8,318 bases of DNA from an uncultured Selenomonadaceae bacterium. Its GTDB lineage: Bacteria > Bacillota > Negativicutes > Selenomonadales > Selenomonadaceae. The notes beneath the pieces are model-generated. The model saw only the letters and a program-made list of their open reading frames with translations, was not told the origin of the DNA and ran no database searches. Positions 1-6,464 of this stretch are shown piece after piece. The stretch spans positions 1 through 8,318 of the forward strand of contig CATYZV010000066.1 of NCBI GenBank assembly GCA_958415865.1, in the 5' to 3' direction. The position numbers and the translations under genes were made by a program. The first letter of the stretch is position 1; the number at the start of each line of letters is the position of its first letter.

Positions 1-53
1 TATATATCCCTCTCTCTACAAATATATTGTATTTGTAGAGAGAGGGATATATA
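1..53. repeat. Perfect inverted repeat over the translation start
   Basis: The 24-nt arms at 1-24 and 30-53 are exact reverse complements, separated by the 5-nt loop TATTG. The right arm contains the purine-rich Shine-Dalgarno sequence GAGAGAGGG (38-46) and ends on the A of the first gene's ATG. As RNA it would fold into a very stable hairpin that hides the ribosome binding site. No U-tract follows, so it does not read as a terminator. It begins at base 1 of the window, so a fold-back artefact at a contig end is a serious alternative to a real regulatory hairpin. Confidence 0.9.
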
Positions 54-1486
54 TGTCAAGTCAAAAGGTAAATGTTCATGCTCAGCGTATTGTGCTGACT
101 ATGGCGATTATTTCTACACTGGGTTCACTGCTGTTTGGCTACAATACGGGTGTTATCAATGGAGCCTTGCCGTATATGGCACGTCCGGATCAGCTGGATT
201 TGACCCCGGTGCTGGAGGGCATGGTAGGCAGTGCTATCTGCCTTGGATGTGCTGTCGGTGCTCTGGCGGGCGGACGCATAGCGGATCTGATCGGCAGAAA
301 ACGCACGCTGATGTATTTAGCTGTGATATTCTTCGCGGCAACTTTGGGATGTGCTCTGTCGGTCAATGCGGTGATGATGATAGCTTTTCGCTTCGTGCTG
401 GGCATTGCGGTCGGCGGTGCTTCGGTTACGGTTCCGGCTTATCTGGCTGAGATCGCGACGGAAAATCTGCGCGGCAGCCTCGTCGTTATGATGGAATTAG
501 TCATCGTATCCGGCCAGCTGCTCGCCTACATCATCAATGCAGTCATAGCGATATCTTTCGGCGACAATCCCGGCATCTGGCGTTATCTGCTCGGTATCGC
601 ATCCTTGCCTGCGATTTTATTCTTCGTCGGCATGATGTTCAACAAAGAATCACCGCGCTGGCTCGTAGCGAAAGGCAGAGTCAGTGAAGCTTTGGAAATT
701 CTCAAGCAGACGCATGAAACAGAAATGAAAGCTGTAGCAGAGCTTAACGGTATCTGTGATTTGCTCAACGAACAGAAATCACAGCGCAATTTATCTTTCA
801 AGGATTTCAAAGAAAAGTGGATGAAGCACATCCTGATTTTAGGCGTGGTGATCGGTGTAATTCAGCAGCTCACCGGCGTTAACGGCATCATGTTCTACGG
901 CTCGCAGATACTGACAACGGCAGGCTTCAGTACGGATGCGGCACTTGTCGGCAATATCGCCAACGGCATAATCTCGGTCGTAGGTACTATTGCAGGTTTC
1001 TATTTGGTGCGCAGATTAACGCGCCGCAGAATGCTCGCTGTGGGTCTCATCGGAATTTTATGCTCTAATATTCTGCTCGGTATCATTTCGACGGTGCTGG
1101 ACGGCACGGCAGTACTGCCATATTTTGTGCTGACACTGACAGTTGTGTTCCTCGCATTCCAGCAGACTTTCGTATCGCCGGTAACCTGGGTCGTAATCTC
1201 TGAGATATTCCCGCTGCGCATGCGCGGTACGGGCATGGGGCTTGCTATTTTCGTATTCTGGCTGACTGTCTACGCCGTTACTTTTACCTTCCCGATACTC
1301 ATCGGCATCGTCGGCATGTCGAATACCTTCTTCGTATTCGCTGTGATGGGCGTGCTTTCGCTGATGTTCGTGAAATACTGCATGCCGGAAACGAAAGGCT
1401 TATCGATGGAAGAAATTGAACGCAAATTCCGTACGCAGTACAGCTCTGAAACTGAAAAGATGGATTTTGCACACGATAAAATTTGA
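53..1486 (+). CDS. iolT: MFS sugar/polyol porter, IolT-like
   Basis: A 477-residue inner-membrane transporter of the major facilitator superfamily, sugar porter family. Family motifs appear in order: FGYNTGVINGALPYM in TM1 (28-42), GGRIADLIGRKR between TM2 and TM3 (73-84), VPAYLAEIATENLRG after TM4 (127-141), ESPRWLVAKGR (199-209), QQLTGVNG in TM7 (271-278), SPVTWVVISEIFPLRMRG (375-392) and PETKGLSMEEIE at the C-terminal end (445-456). Counterparts of the sugar-contacting residues of XylE are present: Q155, Q271, Q272, N277, W379 and W403. From memory, the overall pattern resembles Bacillus subtilis IolT, a myo-inositol transporter, more closely than XylE or GalP, but the substrate cannot be fixed from sequence. 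TM1 has Asn31 where proton-coupled members have Asp. The start at 53 has GAGAGAGGG six bases upstream, inside an inverted repeat. The gene is followed by its own terminator, so it is probably transcribed separately from the downstream regulator. Confidence 0.95.
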   Translation: MSSQKVNVHAQRIVLTMAIISTLGSLLFGYNTGVINGALPYMARPDQLDLTPVLEGMVGSAICLGCAVGALAGGRIADLIGRKRTLMYLAVIFFAATLGCALSVNAVMMIAFRFVLGIAVGGASVTVPAYLAEIATENLRGSLVVMMELVIVSGQLLAYIINAVIAISFGDNPGIWRYLLGIASLPAILFFVGMMFNKESPRWLVAKGRVSEALEILKQTHETEMKAVAELNGICDLLNEQKSQRNLSFKDFKEKWMKHILILGVVIGVIQQLTGVNGIMFYGSQILTTAGFSTDAALVGNIANGIISVVGTIAGFYLVRRLTRRRMLAVGLIGILCSNILLGIISTVLDGTAVLPYFVLTLTVVFLAFQQTFVSPVTWVVISEIFPLRMRGTGMGLAIFVFWLTVYAVTFTFPILIGIVGMSNTFFVFAVMGVLSLMFVKYCMPETKGLSMEEIERKFRTQYSSETEKMDFAHDKI

Positions 1487-1504
1487 CACAGATTTTCCGA
1501 GCTT

Positions 1505-1538
1505 AAAACAGCAGGTATATTTTGCCTGCTGTTTTTTT
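1505..1538 (+). terminator. Intrinsic terminator of the MFS porter gene
   Basis: An 11-bp stem pairs AAAACAGCAGG (1505-1515) with CCTGCTGTTTT (1525-1535) around a 9-nt loop. The right arm runs into seven T residues (1532-1538). It lies 18 bases after the porter stop codon and separates that gene from the LevR-type regulator. Confidence 0.92.
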
Positions 1539-1553
1539 GTGGTATAGTTTAGA

Positions 1554-1559
1554 TATAAT
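1554..1559 (+). promoter_or_regulatory. Candidate -10 element of the levR promoter
   Basis: A consensus TATAAT lies 26 bases before the levR start codon and just after the preceding terminator. That is the expected place for a sigma-70-type promoter. No good -35 hexamer is present: the 16-17 bp position falls in the terminator T-run. The promoter is therefore weak, activator-dependent or miscalled. Confidence 0.4.
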
Positions 1560-1585
1560 GATAGAAAAGAGAGGCGGTCATATAG

Positions 1586-4336
1586 ATGAAGAGAATGGAT
1601 AAGATATACGAGTATTTGCAGAACCTAAGCCAGACCGATGAAGGACGAGCGGGCATTGCAGCGGCGGATATTGCTGATGAGCTGGGTTTTCTGCGCAGCA
1701 ATGTCAGCCGCGAGCTGAACCGCCTCTACCGCATGGGGAAAATAGCCAAGATTGCAGGTCGGCCGGTTCTGTACAAGATAGCAGAGGCAGCAGATGAGCC
1801 GGCAGGTCAGCTGCCGCAGCCGGTGGAAACAGCGCATATCAAGGCACAGTCCGGGCAGGAGGATTCGGCGTTTGCCAATCTGATAGGCGCGCATGACAGC
1901 CTAAAGACGCAGGTGGAGCAGGCGAAGGCAGCTGTCATCTATCCGCCTAACGGGCTGCACACTCTGATAGTGGGACAAACGGGCGTGGGCAAGACGCTGC
2001 TGGCGCATATGATGTTCGATTTCGGCAAGGATGTGGGGCGGTTTGCCAGCAATGCTCCGTTCGTTACTTTCAACTGCGCCGATTATTACAATAATCCCCA
2101 GCTATTGCTCTCGCATGTGTTCGGTCATATCCGCGGCGCGTTTACAGGTGCGGACAAGGCTGCTCCGGGGCTGATTGAATCGGCTGACAAGGGAATTTTA
2201 TTCCTTGATGAAATTCACCGCCTCCCGCCGGAAGGGCAGGAAATGATCTTCTACTTCATGGATACAGGCACGTTTAACCGGCTCGGCGAGACGAAGCGCG
2301 AGCGCACTGCCGATGTGCTGATAATAGGAGCGACGACGGAAAATCCCGATTCGGTGCTGACCAAGACGTTCAAGCGGCGCATACCGAATATAATCTCCAT
2401 TCCGCCCCTTGTGCAGCGTTCTCTCAAAGAAAAGGTGGAGATCGTTACGGTGCTGTTCACTGAGGAATCGCGCAGCATTAAAAAGCCGGTCCGAGTTTCA
2501 GCTGACGCGCTCAAGGCGATAATCGGCAGCATCGGCAGCGGCAATGTCGGACAGCTCAAATCGAATATCCGCCTATTGTGTGCACAGGCATTTTTGAACG
2601 GCATAAGGACGGGCGGACAGATTGCCATAACGTATCAGATGCTGCCGCCGAATATCAAGTCAGGTATTCTGCCGATGAGCCAGGCGCGTGAAGAGACGGC
2701 GATGGTCAGCCACTATATTGAAAAAGATCTGTATGTAACGCCGTCTAGCCGCAGTAAATTACCGCGCGAGAGCGAGGACGAGCCGTTCAATCTGTATCAG
2801 ATGGTGGAAAACAAGGTCAATATGCTGAAGCGCGAAGGCATTGAGGACGGCATTATAAAGCAGATTGTAGTGGCCGATGTCAACACGTACGTAAAGACCT
2901 TTTACAATCAAAAAGACGATGTATCGCTGTCGGTCTACGATAGATTATTGAAGATAATCGATGCGGATATGGTGAATTTTGCTCAGCAGGTGGTCGATTT
3001 GGCGGCGAAATACATAAATCTGGTGTCGAGGGAGCGTTTTCTCTATGCGTTCGGGCTGCATCTTAGTTCGCTGTTCAACAGGGTAAAAGGGGCGCAGGGC
3101 ACGCGTAATTTATTAGAAGGAACTGTCGATAAATCTTCGGTGGAATTTGAGCTGGCGATGAAGATAAAGCAGATGATCGAGGATAAATACAAGATCAGTG
3201 TGTCGCAGGCAGAAACGGAATACTTTGCCATGCTATTGCAGTCGCTAAAGCAGGAGGACAAATCGCAGAAAGTCGTTATCGCTGTCGTAATGCACGGCGA
3301 GTACACGGCAAGTTCAATGGTCAACGTAGCACGCAAGCTGTTCAGTGCCAATAAAGCTCCTCTGCTGGCATTCGATATGCCTCTGGAGTGCCGGCCTGAT
3401 GACATGCTCGATCAGATAGTGGAGCAGCTCAGCAGCCTCGACTGCCGCCAAGGTGTGCTGCTGATGGCGGATATGGGCTCGCTCTGCAGCTTCGGCCCGA
3501 TACTGGAAGAGCGGCTGGGTGTGCCGGTGCGCACGCTGGGTATGGTTACAACGCCGTTTGTGCTGGAGGCGATGCGCAAGGTCGATATTGCGGGCATCAG
3601 CCTGTCGGCGGTCTACGATTCTCTCAAGAATTTCAGCGGTTATGAACACAACGGCGTGAGCACGGAGGCAGAGCAGCACGGCAGGGACAAAGCTGTCGTT
3701 ACCATTTGCAGCAGCGGCAGGGGAACGGCGGAAAAACTGCGCAATTTGATCATAGACATCTTAGTAGATGTTTCCATGAGCCATATCAAGGTCATTCCGA
3801 TCGGGCTTGCTCGTATGAATGAGGATTTGACACAGATATCGCGCAAGTATCAGATAATCGCTGTAGTTGGCATAAAAAATCCCCATATTGACGCGCCGTT
3901 CATTCCGATTGAGCAGATAATAAGCGGGCAGGGCGATATCATACTGCGCGAGATTGTCAGCGGCAGAAATATCCCTGTCAAGGCAGAAGAAACGAATATC
4001 GTACTGCGCCGTTTCTGCGAAGACGGGCTTAGCGAAATGCTTCTGTACTTGAATCCGAATAAAATCGTAAGTATCTTGCTGGATTATGTTGACACACTAG
4101 AAAAAAATCTATCGCTGAAATGGGACAATCCGCAGAAATTAAAAATGGTGGTGCATATCGGCTGTGCCTTAGAGCGCATGGTTACACACAGCGGTCTCAC
4201 CTACAATCAGCAGGCTATGGGCGAAGTGGACAGCGCACGATTTGCCGTGGTCAAGGAAGCGGCGGGAATATTTTACAAGACACTCCGTATCAGGCTTACC
4301 GATGATGAACTGCGCTACATTGTAAATATGATTTGA
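1586..4336 (+). CDS. levR: LevR-family sigma-54-dependent PTS regulator
   Basis: A 916-residue cytoplasmic transcription activator, close to the usual LevR length of about 940. An N-terminal winged helix-turn-helix (about 1-65, with ADELGFLRSNVSRELNRL-type spacing) is followed by a sigma-54 AAA+ domain (about 95-335). The AAA+ domain has Walker A GQTGVGKT (130-137), the sigma-54 contact loop GAFTGA (184-189), Walker B GILFLDE (203-209), GATTEN (248-253), arginine-finger candidates R264 and R265, and GNVGQLKSNI (319-328). Then come PRD1 (about 450-555, H492), an EIIA-Man-like domain (about 562-690, H570 in VVMHGEYTASS), an EIIB-Gat-like domain (about 702-795, C708 in TICSSGRGTAEKL) and PRD2 (about 815-916, H857). 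In B. subtilis LevR, HPr phosphorylates the EIIA-domain histidine and activates, while EIIB phosphorylates the PRD2 histidine and inhibits. H570 and H857 appear to be the counterparts. The gene sits directly upstream of a sigma-54 promoter and a Man-family PTS, its expected target. AGGCGG (1572-1577) supports the start at 1586 over the in-frame ATG at 1595. Confidence 0.96.
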   Translation: MKRMDKIYEYLQNLSQTDEGRAGIAAADIADELGFLRSNVSRELNRLYRMGKIAKIAGRPVLYKIAEAADEPAGQLPQPVETAHIKAQSGQEDSAFANLIGAHDSLKTQVEQAKAAVIYPPNGLHTLIVGQTGVGKTLLAHMMFDFGKDVGRFASNAPFVTFNCADYYNNPQLLLSHVFGHIRGAFTGADKAAPGLIESADKGILFLDEIHRLPPEGQEMIFYFMDTGTFNRLGETKRERTADVLIIGATTENPDSVLTKTFKRRIPNIISIPPLVQRSLKEKVEIVTVLFTEESRSIKKPVRVSADALKAIIGSIGSGNVGQLKSNIRLLCAQAFLNGIRTGGQIAITYQMLPPNIKSGILPMSQAREETAMVSHYIEKDLYVTPSSRSKLPRESEDEPFNLYQMVENKVNMLKREGIEDGIIKQIVVADVNTYVKTFYNQKDDVSLSVYDRLLKIIDADMVNFAQQVVDLAAKYINLVSRERFLYAFGLHLSSLFNRVKGAQGTRNLLEGTVDKSSVEFELAMKIKQMIEDKYKISVSQAETEYFAMLLQSLKQEDKSQKVVIAVVMHGEYTASSMVNVARKLFSANKAPLLAFDMPLECRPDDMLDQIVEQLSSLDCRQGVLLMADMGSLCSFGPILEERLGVPVRTLGMVTTPFVLEAMRKVDIAGISLSAVYDSLKNFSGYEHNGVSTEAEQHGRDKAVVTICSSGRGTAEKLRNLIIDILVDVSMSHIKVIPIGLARMNEDLTQISRKYQIIAVVGIKNPHIDAPFIPIEQIISGQGDIILREIVSGRNIPVKAEETNIVLRRFCEDGLSEMLLYLNPNKIVSILLDYVDTLEKNLSLKWDNPQKLKMVVHIGCALERMVTHSGLTYNQQAMGEVDSARFAVVKEAAGIFYKTLRIRLTDDELRYIVNMI

Positions 4337-4363
4337 TTTGCTGTCTATAAGCATTTTGTCATC

Positions 4364-4379
4364 TCTGTGTTGATACAGA
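4364..4379. promoter_or_regulatory. Operator-like dyad upstream of the PTS promoter
   Basis: TCTGTGT-TG-ATACAGA is a 16-bp palindrome with one mismatched pair. It lies about 164 bases upstream of the predicted PTS operon start. Its left half resembles the reverse complement of the TTGACACAGA repeats nearby. It is a candidate upstream activating site for the LevR-type protein; that role is inferred from position and symmetry only. Confidence 0.45.
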
Positions 4380-4389
4380 AACTGTTTTA

Positions 4390-4410
4390 GTGTCAGTTTT
4401 GTATTGACAC
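4390..4410. promoter_or_regulatory. Candidate LevR upstream activating sequence
   Basis: GTGTCA (4390-4395) and TGACAC (4405-4410) form a perfect 6-bp dyad with a 9-bp spacer. The centre is about 136 bases upstream of the predicted sigma-54 start site. Sigma-54 activators bind at such distances, and the B. subtilis lev operon has its activator site at roughly -125. AT-rich DNA between this dyad and the promoter (about 4411-4470) would suit looping. Confidence 0.55.
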
Positions 4411-4425
4411 AGATTTTTTTTAGAC

Positions 4426-4438
4426 ATAACAGTGTTAT
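4426..4438. repeat. Short perfect palindrome in the PTS upstream region
   Basis: ATAACA-G-TGTTAT is a perfect 6-1-6 palindrome about 104 bases upstream of the predicted start site. Flanking TAGAC (4421-4425) and GTCTA (4445-4449) add an outer, offset pair. It could be an operator for a second regulator or a part of the LevR binding region. No family assignment is possible. Confidence 0.4.
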
Positions 4439-4509
4439 TTTTTAGTCTATTTGCATAATTAAATCGGAAAGTTGCTTAAATGACAGGCTAAAAACATTGA
4501 CACTGATTT

Positions 4510-4525
4510 TGGCACGATACTTGCA
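4510..4525 (+). promoter_or_regulatory. Sigma-54 (-24/-12) promoter of the PTS operon
   Basis: TGGCACGATACTTGCA matches the sigma-54 consensus TGGCAC-N5-TTGCA exactly. The GG (4511-4512) and GC (4523-4524) are separated by the required 10 bases. Transcription should start near 4536, giving a leader of about 54 nt before the EIIA gene. The adjacent upstream gene encodes a GAFTGA-bearing sigma-54 activator, which supports the call independently. A TTGACACTGATTTT repeat abuts the -24 element. Confidence 0.96.
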
Positions 4526-4573
4526 TTAATATATAGGCAGAAATAATAATAGATTAATTTAATTCAATTTTAT

Positions 4574-4582
4574 GAGGGAGGA
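4574..4582 (+). promoter_or_regulatory. Ribosome binding site that fixes the EIIA start
   Basis: GAGGGAGGA lies seven bases before the ATG at 4590. An in-frame ATG at 4572 overlaps this site and has no Shine-Dalgarno of its own, so the shorter protein is the real one. Confidence 0.9.
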
Positions 4583-4589
4583 TTTGCTT

Positions 4590-5033
4590 ATGCTGGGTAT
4601 TATTGTAGGGACTCACGGTCATCTCGCTGAAGAGCTGGTAAAAACCTGTGCGATGATCTGCGGACAGCCGGATAATCTGGCTACGGTTACTCTGGTGCCG
4701 GGGGAAGGTCCGGAAGATCTGATGAAGAAGTATAAAGACGCTATTGCCGGCTTGGATACGACGAACGGGCTTATCGTGCTGAATGACCTGTTCGGCGGCA
4801 GCCCGTACAACGCTGCCTGCCGCATTGCTATGGAAGATGATAAGTGCGGTATTGTAACAGGTGTCAGCCTGCCGATGCTGGTGGAAGTCATCAATTACCG
4901 CATGTGCAATGCAGGTTCGGCAAATGTTCAGGATGCCATGGAAAAAGCTGTGGAAGCAGCCGCAGCCGGTGCTATGAAATTTCATAAGAGTCAAGTAGAA
5001 GAATCTAATGACGATGAAGGAGACGATTTATAA
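4590..5033 (+). CDS. PTS mannose-family EIIA subunit
   Basis: A 147-residue cytoplasmic phosphocarrier that takes phosphate from HPr and passes it to EIIB. MLGIIVGTHGHLAEEL matches the EIIA-Man N-terminus. H9 in GTHG is the expected phosphorylated histidine (His10 in E. coli ManX). DLFGGSPYN (66-74) and GVSLPML (91-97) are further family motifs. The start at 4590 gives the standard N-terminus; starting at 4572 would add an unsupported MREDLL. The protein is a stand-alone EIIA, as with B. subtilis LevD, and is not fused to EIIB as in E. coli ManX. It ends in an acidic tail (about 137-147) where the fused form would have a linker. It is the first gene of the sigma-54-driven operon, and its stop codon overlaps the EIIB start by one base. 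Confidence 0.97.
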   Translation: MLGIIVGTHGHLAEELVKTCAMICGQPDNLATVTLVPGEGPEDLMKKYKDAIAGLDTTNGLIVLNDLFGGSPYNAACRIAMEDDKCGIVTGVSLPMLVEVINYRMCNAGSANVQDAMEKAVEAAAAGAMKFHKSQVEESNDDEGDDL

Positions 5034-5509
5034 TGAAAATTGTATTAGCTAGAATTGACGACCGCCTTATTCACGGCCAGGTAGCTACTGTATGGGCAAA
5101 GGTTACAGGCTGCCAGCGCATAATCGTATGCGATGATGAAGTAGCAGCAGATACCATCCGTGCTACGCTTTTGAAACAGGTTGCGCCTCCGGGCATCAAA
5201 TCCAGCGTAGTAAGCGTAGATAAAGCAATCCGCGTCTACAAAAACCCGAAATACGAAAACGATAAATGCCTGCTGCTGTTCACCTGCCCGCAGAGTGTAC
5301 TGCGCATGGTAGAAGGCGGCGTGGACATCAAATCCGTAAACGTCGGCGGCATGAGCTTCAAAGAAGGCAAGCGTCAGGTCAATAACGCAGTATCCGTAAA
5401 TGATGAAGATGTTGCAGCATTTAAAGCACTAAGCGATAAAGGTATTGAAATCGAATACCGCAAAGTCGATACGGACAAGCGCGTAAATCTCATGGAAATC
5501 CTCAAATAA
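5033..5509 (+). CDS. PTS mannose-family EIIB subunit
   Basis: A 158-residue cytoplasmic protein that receives phosphate from EIIA and phosphorylates the sugar brought in by EIIC and EIID. The signature ARIDDRLIHGQV (6-17) places the phosphorylated histidine at H14. VNVGGMSFKEGKRQVNNAVSVN-type sequence (103-124) is typical of the family, as is the length. The start overlaps the EIIA stop in TAATG, with AAGGAGA at 5017-5023, which implies translational coupling and similar amounts of the two proteins. By analogy with the lev system, phosphorylated EIIB would also phosphorylate the PRD2 histidine of the LevR-type regulator when no sugar is being taken up. It corresponds to B. subtilis LevE. A 122-base gap with a hairpin and repeats separates it from the EIIC gene. 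Confidence 0.97.
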   Translation: MKIVLARIDDRLIHGQVATVWAKVTGCQRIIVCDDEVAADTIRATLLKQVAPPGIKSSVVSVDKAIRVYKNPKYENDKCLLLFTCPQSVLRMVEGGVDIKSVNVGGMSFKEGKRQVNNAVSVNDEDVAAFKALSDKGIEIEYRKVDTDKRVNLMEILK

Positions 5510-5529
5510 GCTTATTTAAAGCTATACAG

Positions 5530-5548
5530 GCGCAGCGTAAAGCTGCGC
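5530..5548 (+). other. Intercistronic hairpin between EIIB and EIIC genes
   Basis: GCGCAGC-GTAAA-GCTGCGC forms a perfect 7-bp GC-rich stem with a 5-nt loop, 20 bases after the EIIB stop. No T-run follows, so it is unlikely to be an efficient terminator. It may protect the 3' end of a processed EIIA-EIIB message or alter the ratio of soluble to membrane subunits. That role is an inference. Confidence 0.6.
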
Positions 5549-5560
5549 AGCAGTCATCAT

Positions 5561-5610
5561 ATTTGCCAAATTTGCCAAAATAAAATCGAAAAATCTATAT
5601 TTGCCAAAAT
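5561..5610 (+). repeat. Three copies of ATTTGCCAAA before the EIIC gene
   Basis: ATTTGCCAAA occurs at 5561-5570, 5570-5579 and 5599-5608, the first two sharing one base. The core TTTGCCAAA is a 4-1-4 palindrome. All copies lie in the leader of the EIIC gene and the last ends ten bases before its Shine-Dalgarno site. AAAATATC (5606-5613) can pair with GGTATTTT (5622-5629), partly covering that site. The function is unknown: DNA-binding sites, an RNA-binding target and replication slippage are all possible. Confidence 0.65.
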
Positions 5611-5617
5611 ATCCGAA

Positions 5618-5623
5618 TGGAGG
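5618..5623 (+). promoter_or_regulatory. Ribosome binding site that fixes the EIIC start
   Basis: TGGAGG lies eight bases before the ATG at 5632. An in-frame ATG at 5617 overlaps this site and has no Shine-Dalgarno of its own. Confidence 0.9.
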
Positions 5624-5631
5624 TATTTTCA

Positions 5632-6450
5632 ATGGAACTAAGTGGATTACAACTCATAGCAGTTTTTATTGTTTCAGCCATCGCGGGCATGGGCAGCGTA
5701 CTGGATGAATTTCAGACGCACCGTCCGCTGATCGCCTGCACTCTCGTAGGTGCTATCTTGGGCGATATGACTACAGGCATTATCATCGGCGGTACACTGG
5801 AAATGATCGCTCTGGGCTGGATGAACATCGGTGCAGCAATGGCTCCTGACGCAGCACTGGCATCCGTCATCTCTACCATCCTCGTAATCGCCGGCCATCA
5901 GAGCATCGGTGCCGGCATCGCTATCGCTATGCCGCTTGCGGCAGCAGGTCAGGTGCTCACGATTCTCTGCCGTACAGTTACCGTATTCTTCCAGCATAAA
6001 GCCGACGGCTTTGCCGCTGAAGGCAATATGCGCGGCATCGATATCTGCCACATCGGCGCATTGGCTCTGCAGGCACTGCGCGTAGCAGTTCCTTCCCTGC
6101 TCGTTGCTATGTACATCGGCACTGATGCTGTTCAGGGCATGCTCGATGCTATTCCTCCCGTCATCACCGGCGGCCTTCAGGTTGCAGGCGGCTTCATCGT
6201 TGTAGTAGGTTATGCAATGGTCATCAACATGATGCAGGCAAATTACCTCATGCCTTTCTTCTTCCTCGGCTTCGTAACAGCAGCTTTCACCGATTTCAAC
6301 CTCGTTGCATTCGGCGTTATCGGTCTCGTATGCGCTATCGTTTACATTCAGCTCAATCCTAAGTATCATCAGGTGCAGGCAGCTCCGGCGGCAGCAGGTC
6401 CGGCAAAGAGCACTGCAGATGACGATCTCGACGATGAATTAGACGACTAA
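5632..6450 (+). CDS. manY: PTS mannose-family EIIC membrane subunit
   Basis: A 272-residue integral membrane protein that, with EIID, forms the sugar-translocating channel of a mannose-type PTS. MELSGLQLIAVFIVSAIAGM (1-20), LDEFQTHRPLIACTLVGAILG (24-44), the signature GGTLEMIALGWMNIGAAM (53-70) followed by APDAALAS, and GYAMVINMMQANYLMPFFF (193-211) match remembered E. coli ManY almost residue for residue in places. Even the acidic C-terminal tail DDDLDDELDD (263-272) resembles the ManY end. Mannose, glucose, fructose and amino sugars are plausible substrates; sequence alone does not separate them. Starting at 5632 gives the ManY-like N-terminus, while 5617 would add MEVFS from within the ribosome binding site. 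It is the third gene of the operon, and its stop codon is immediately followed by the EIID ribosome binding site. Confidence 0.97.
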   Translation: MELSGLQLIAVFIVSAIAGMGSVLDEFQTHRPLIACTLVGAILGDMTTGIIIGGTLEMIALGWMNIGAAMAPDAALASVISTILVIAGHQSIGAGIAIAMPLAAAGQVLTILCRTVTVFFQHKADGFAAEGNMRGIDICHIGALALQALRVAVPSLLVAMYIGTDAVQGMLDAIPPVITGGLQVAGGFIVVVGYAMVINMMQANYLMPFFFLGFVTAAFTDFNLVAFGVIGLVCAIVYIQLNPKYHQVQAAPAAAGPAKSTADDDLDDELDD

Positions 6451-6455
6451 GGAGG
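6451..6455 (+). promoter_or_regulatory. Ribosome binding site that fixes the EIID start
   Basis: GGAGG begins directly after the EIIC stop codon and lies nine bases before the ATG at 6465. An in-frame ATG at 6456 touches this site with no spacing, so ribosomes could not use it in the normal way. Confidence 0.88.
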
Positions 6456-6464
6456 ATGGCAGCA

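Noticed and set aside
1..53. Invertible promoter (phase-variable switch) at the window start
   Set aside because: The arms are separated by only 5 bases, leaving no room for a promoter to invert.
3043..3679. Overlapping minus-strand open frames opposite levR
   Set aside because: They are antisense to the PRD1 and EIIA-like domains of a clear LevR-family protein and have no family features of their own.
4404..4432. TTGACA as the -35 of a sigma-70 promoter for the PTS operon
   Set aside because: At 16-18 bp spacing there is no acceptable -10 hexamer, and a full-consensus sigma-54 promoter lies downstream. The hexamer is better explained as part of the TGACAC dyad.
5530..5548. Intrinsic terminator between the EIIB and EIIC genes
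   Set aside because: The stem is GC-rich but followed by AGCAGTCAT and not a T-run, and a complete PTS needs EIIC and EIID from the same operon.
5561..5610. CRISPR-like array in the EIIB-EIIC gap
   Set aside because: The repeats are only about 10 bases, two of them share a base, and there are no regular spacers or cas genes.
5674..6369. Long open frame on the minus strand opposite the EIIC gene (231 residues)
   Set aside because: It lies wholly antisense to a strongly conserved membrane protein, is rich in Cys, His, Asp and Glu as expected from reading hydrophobic codons backwards, and shows no recognisable domain or ribosome binding site.
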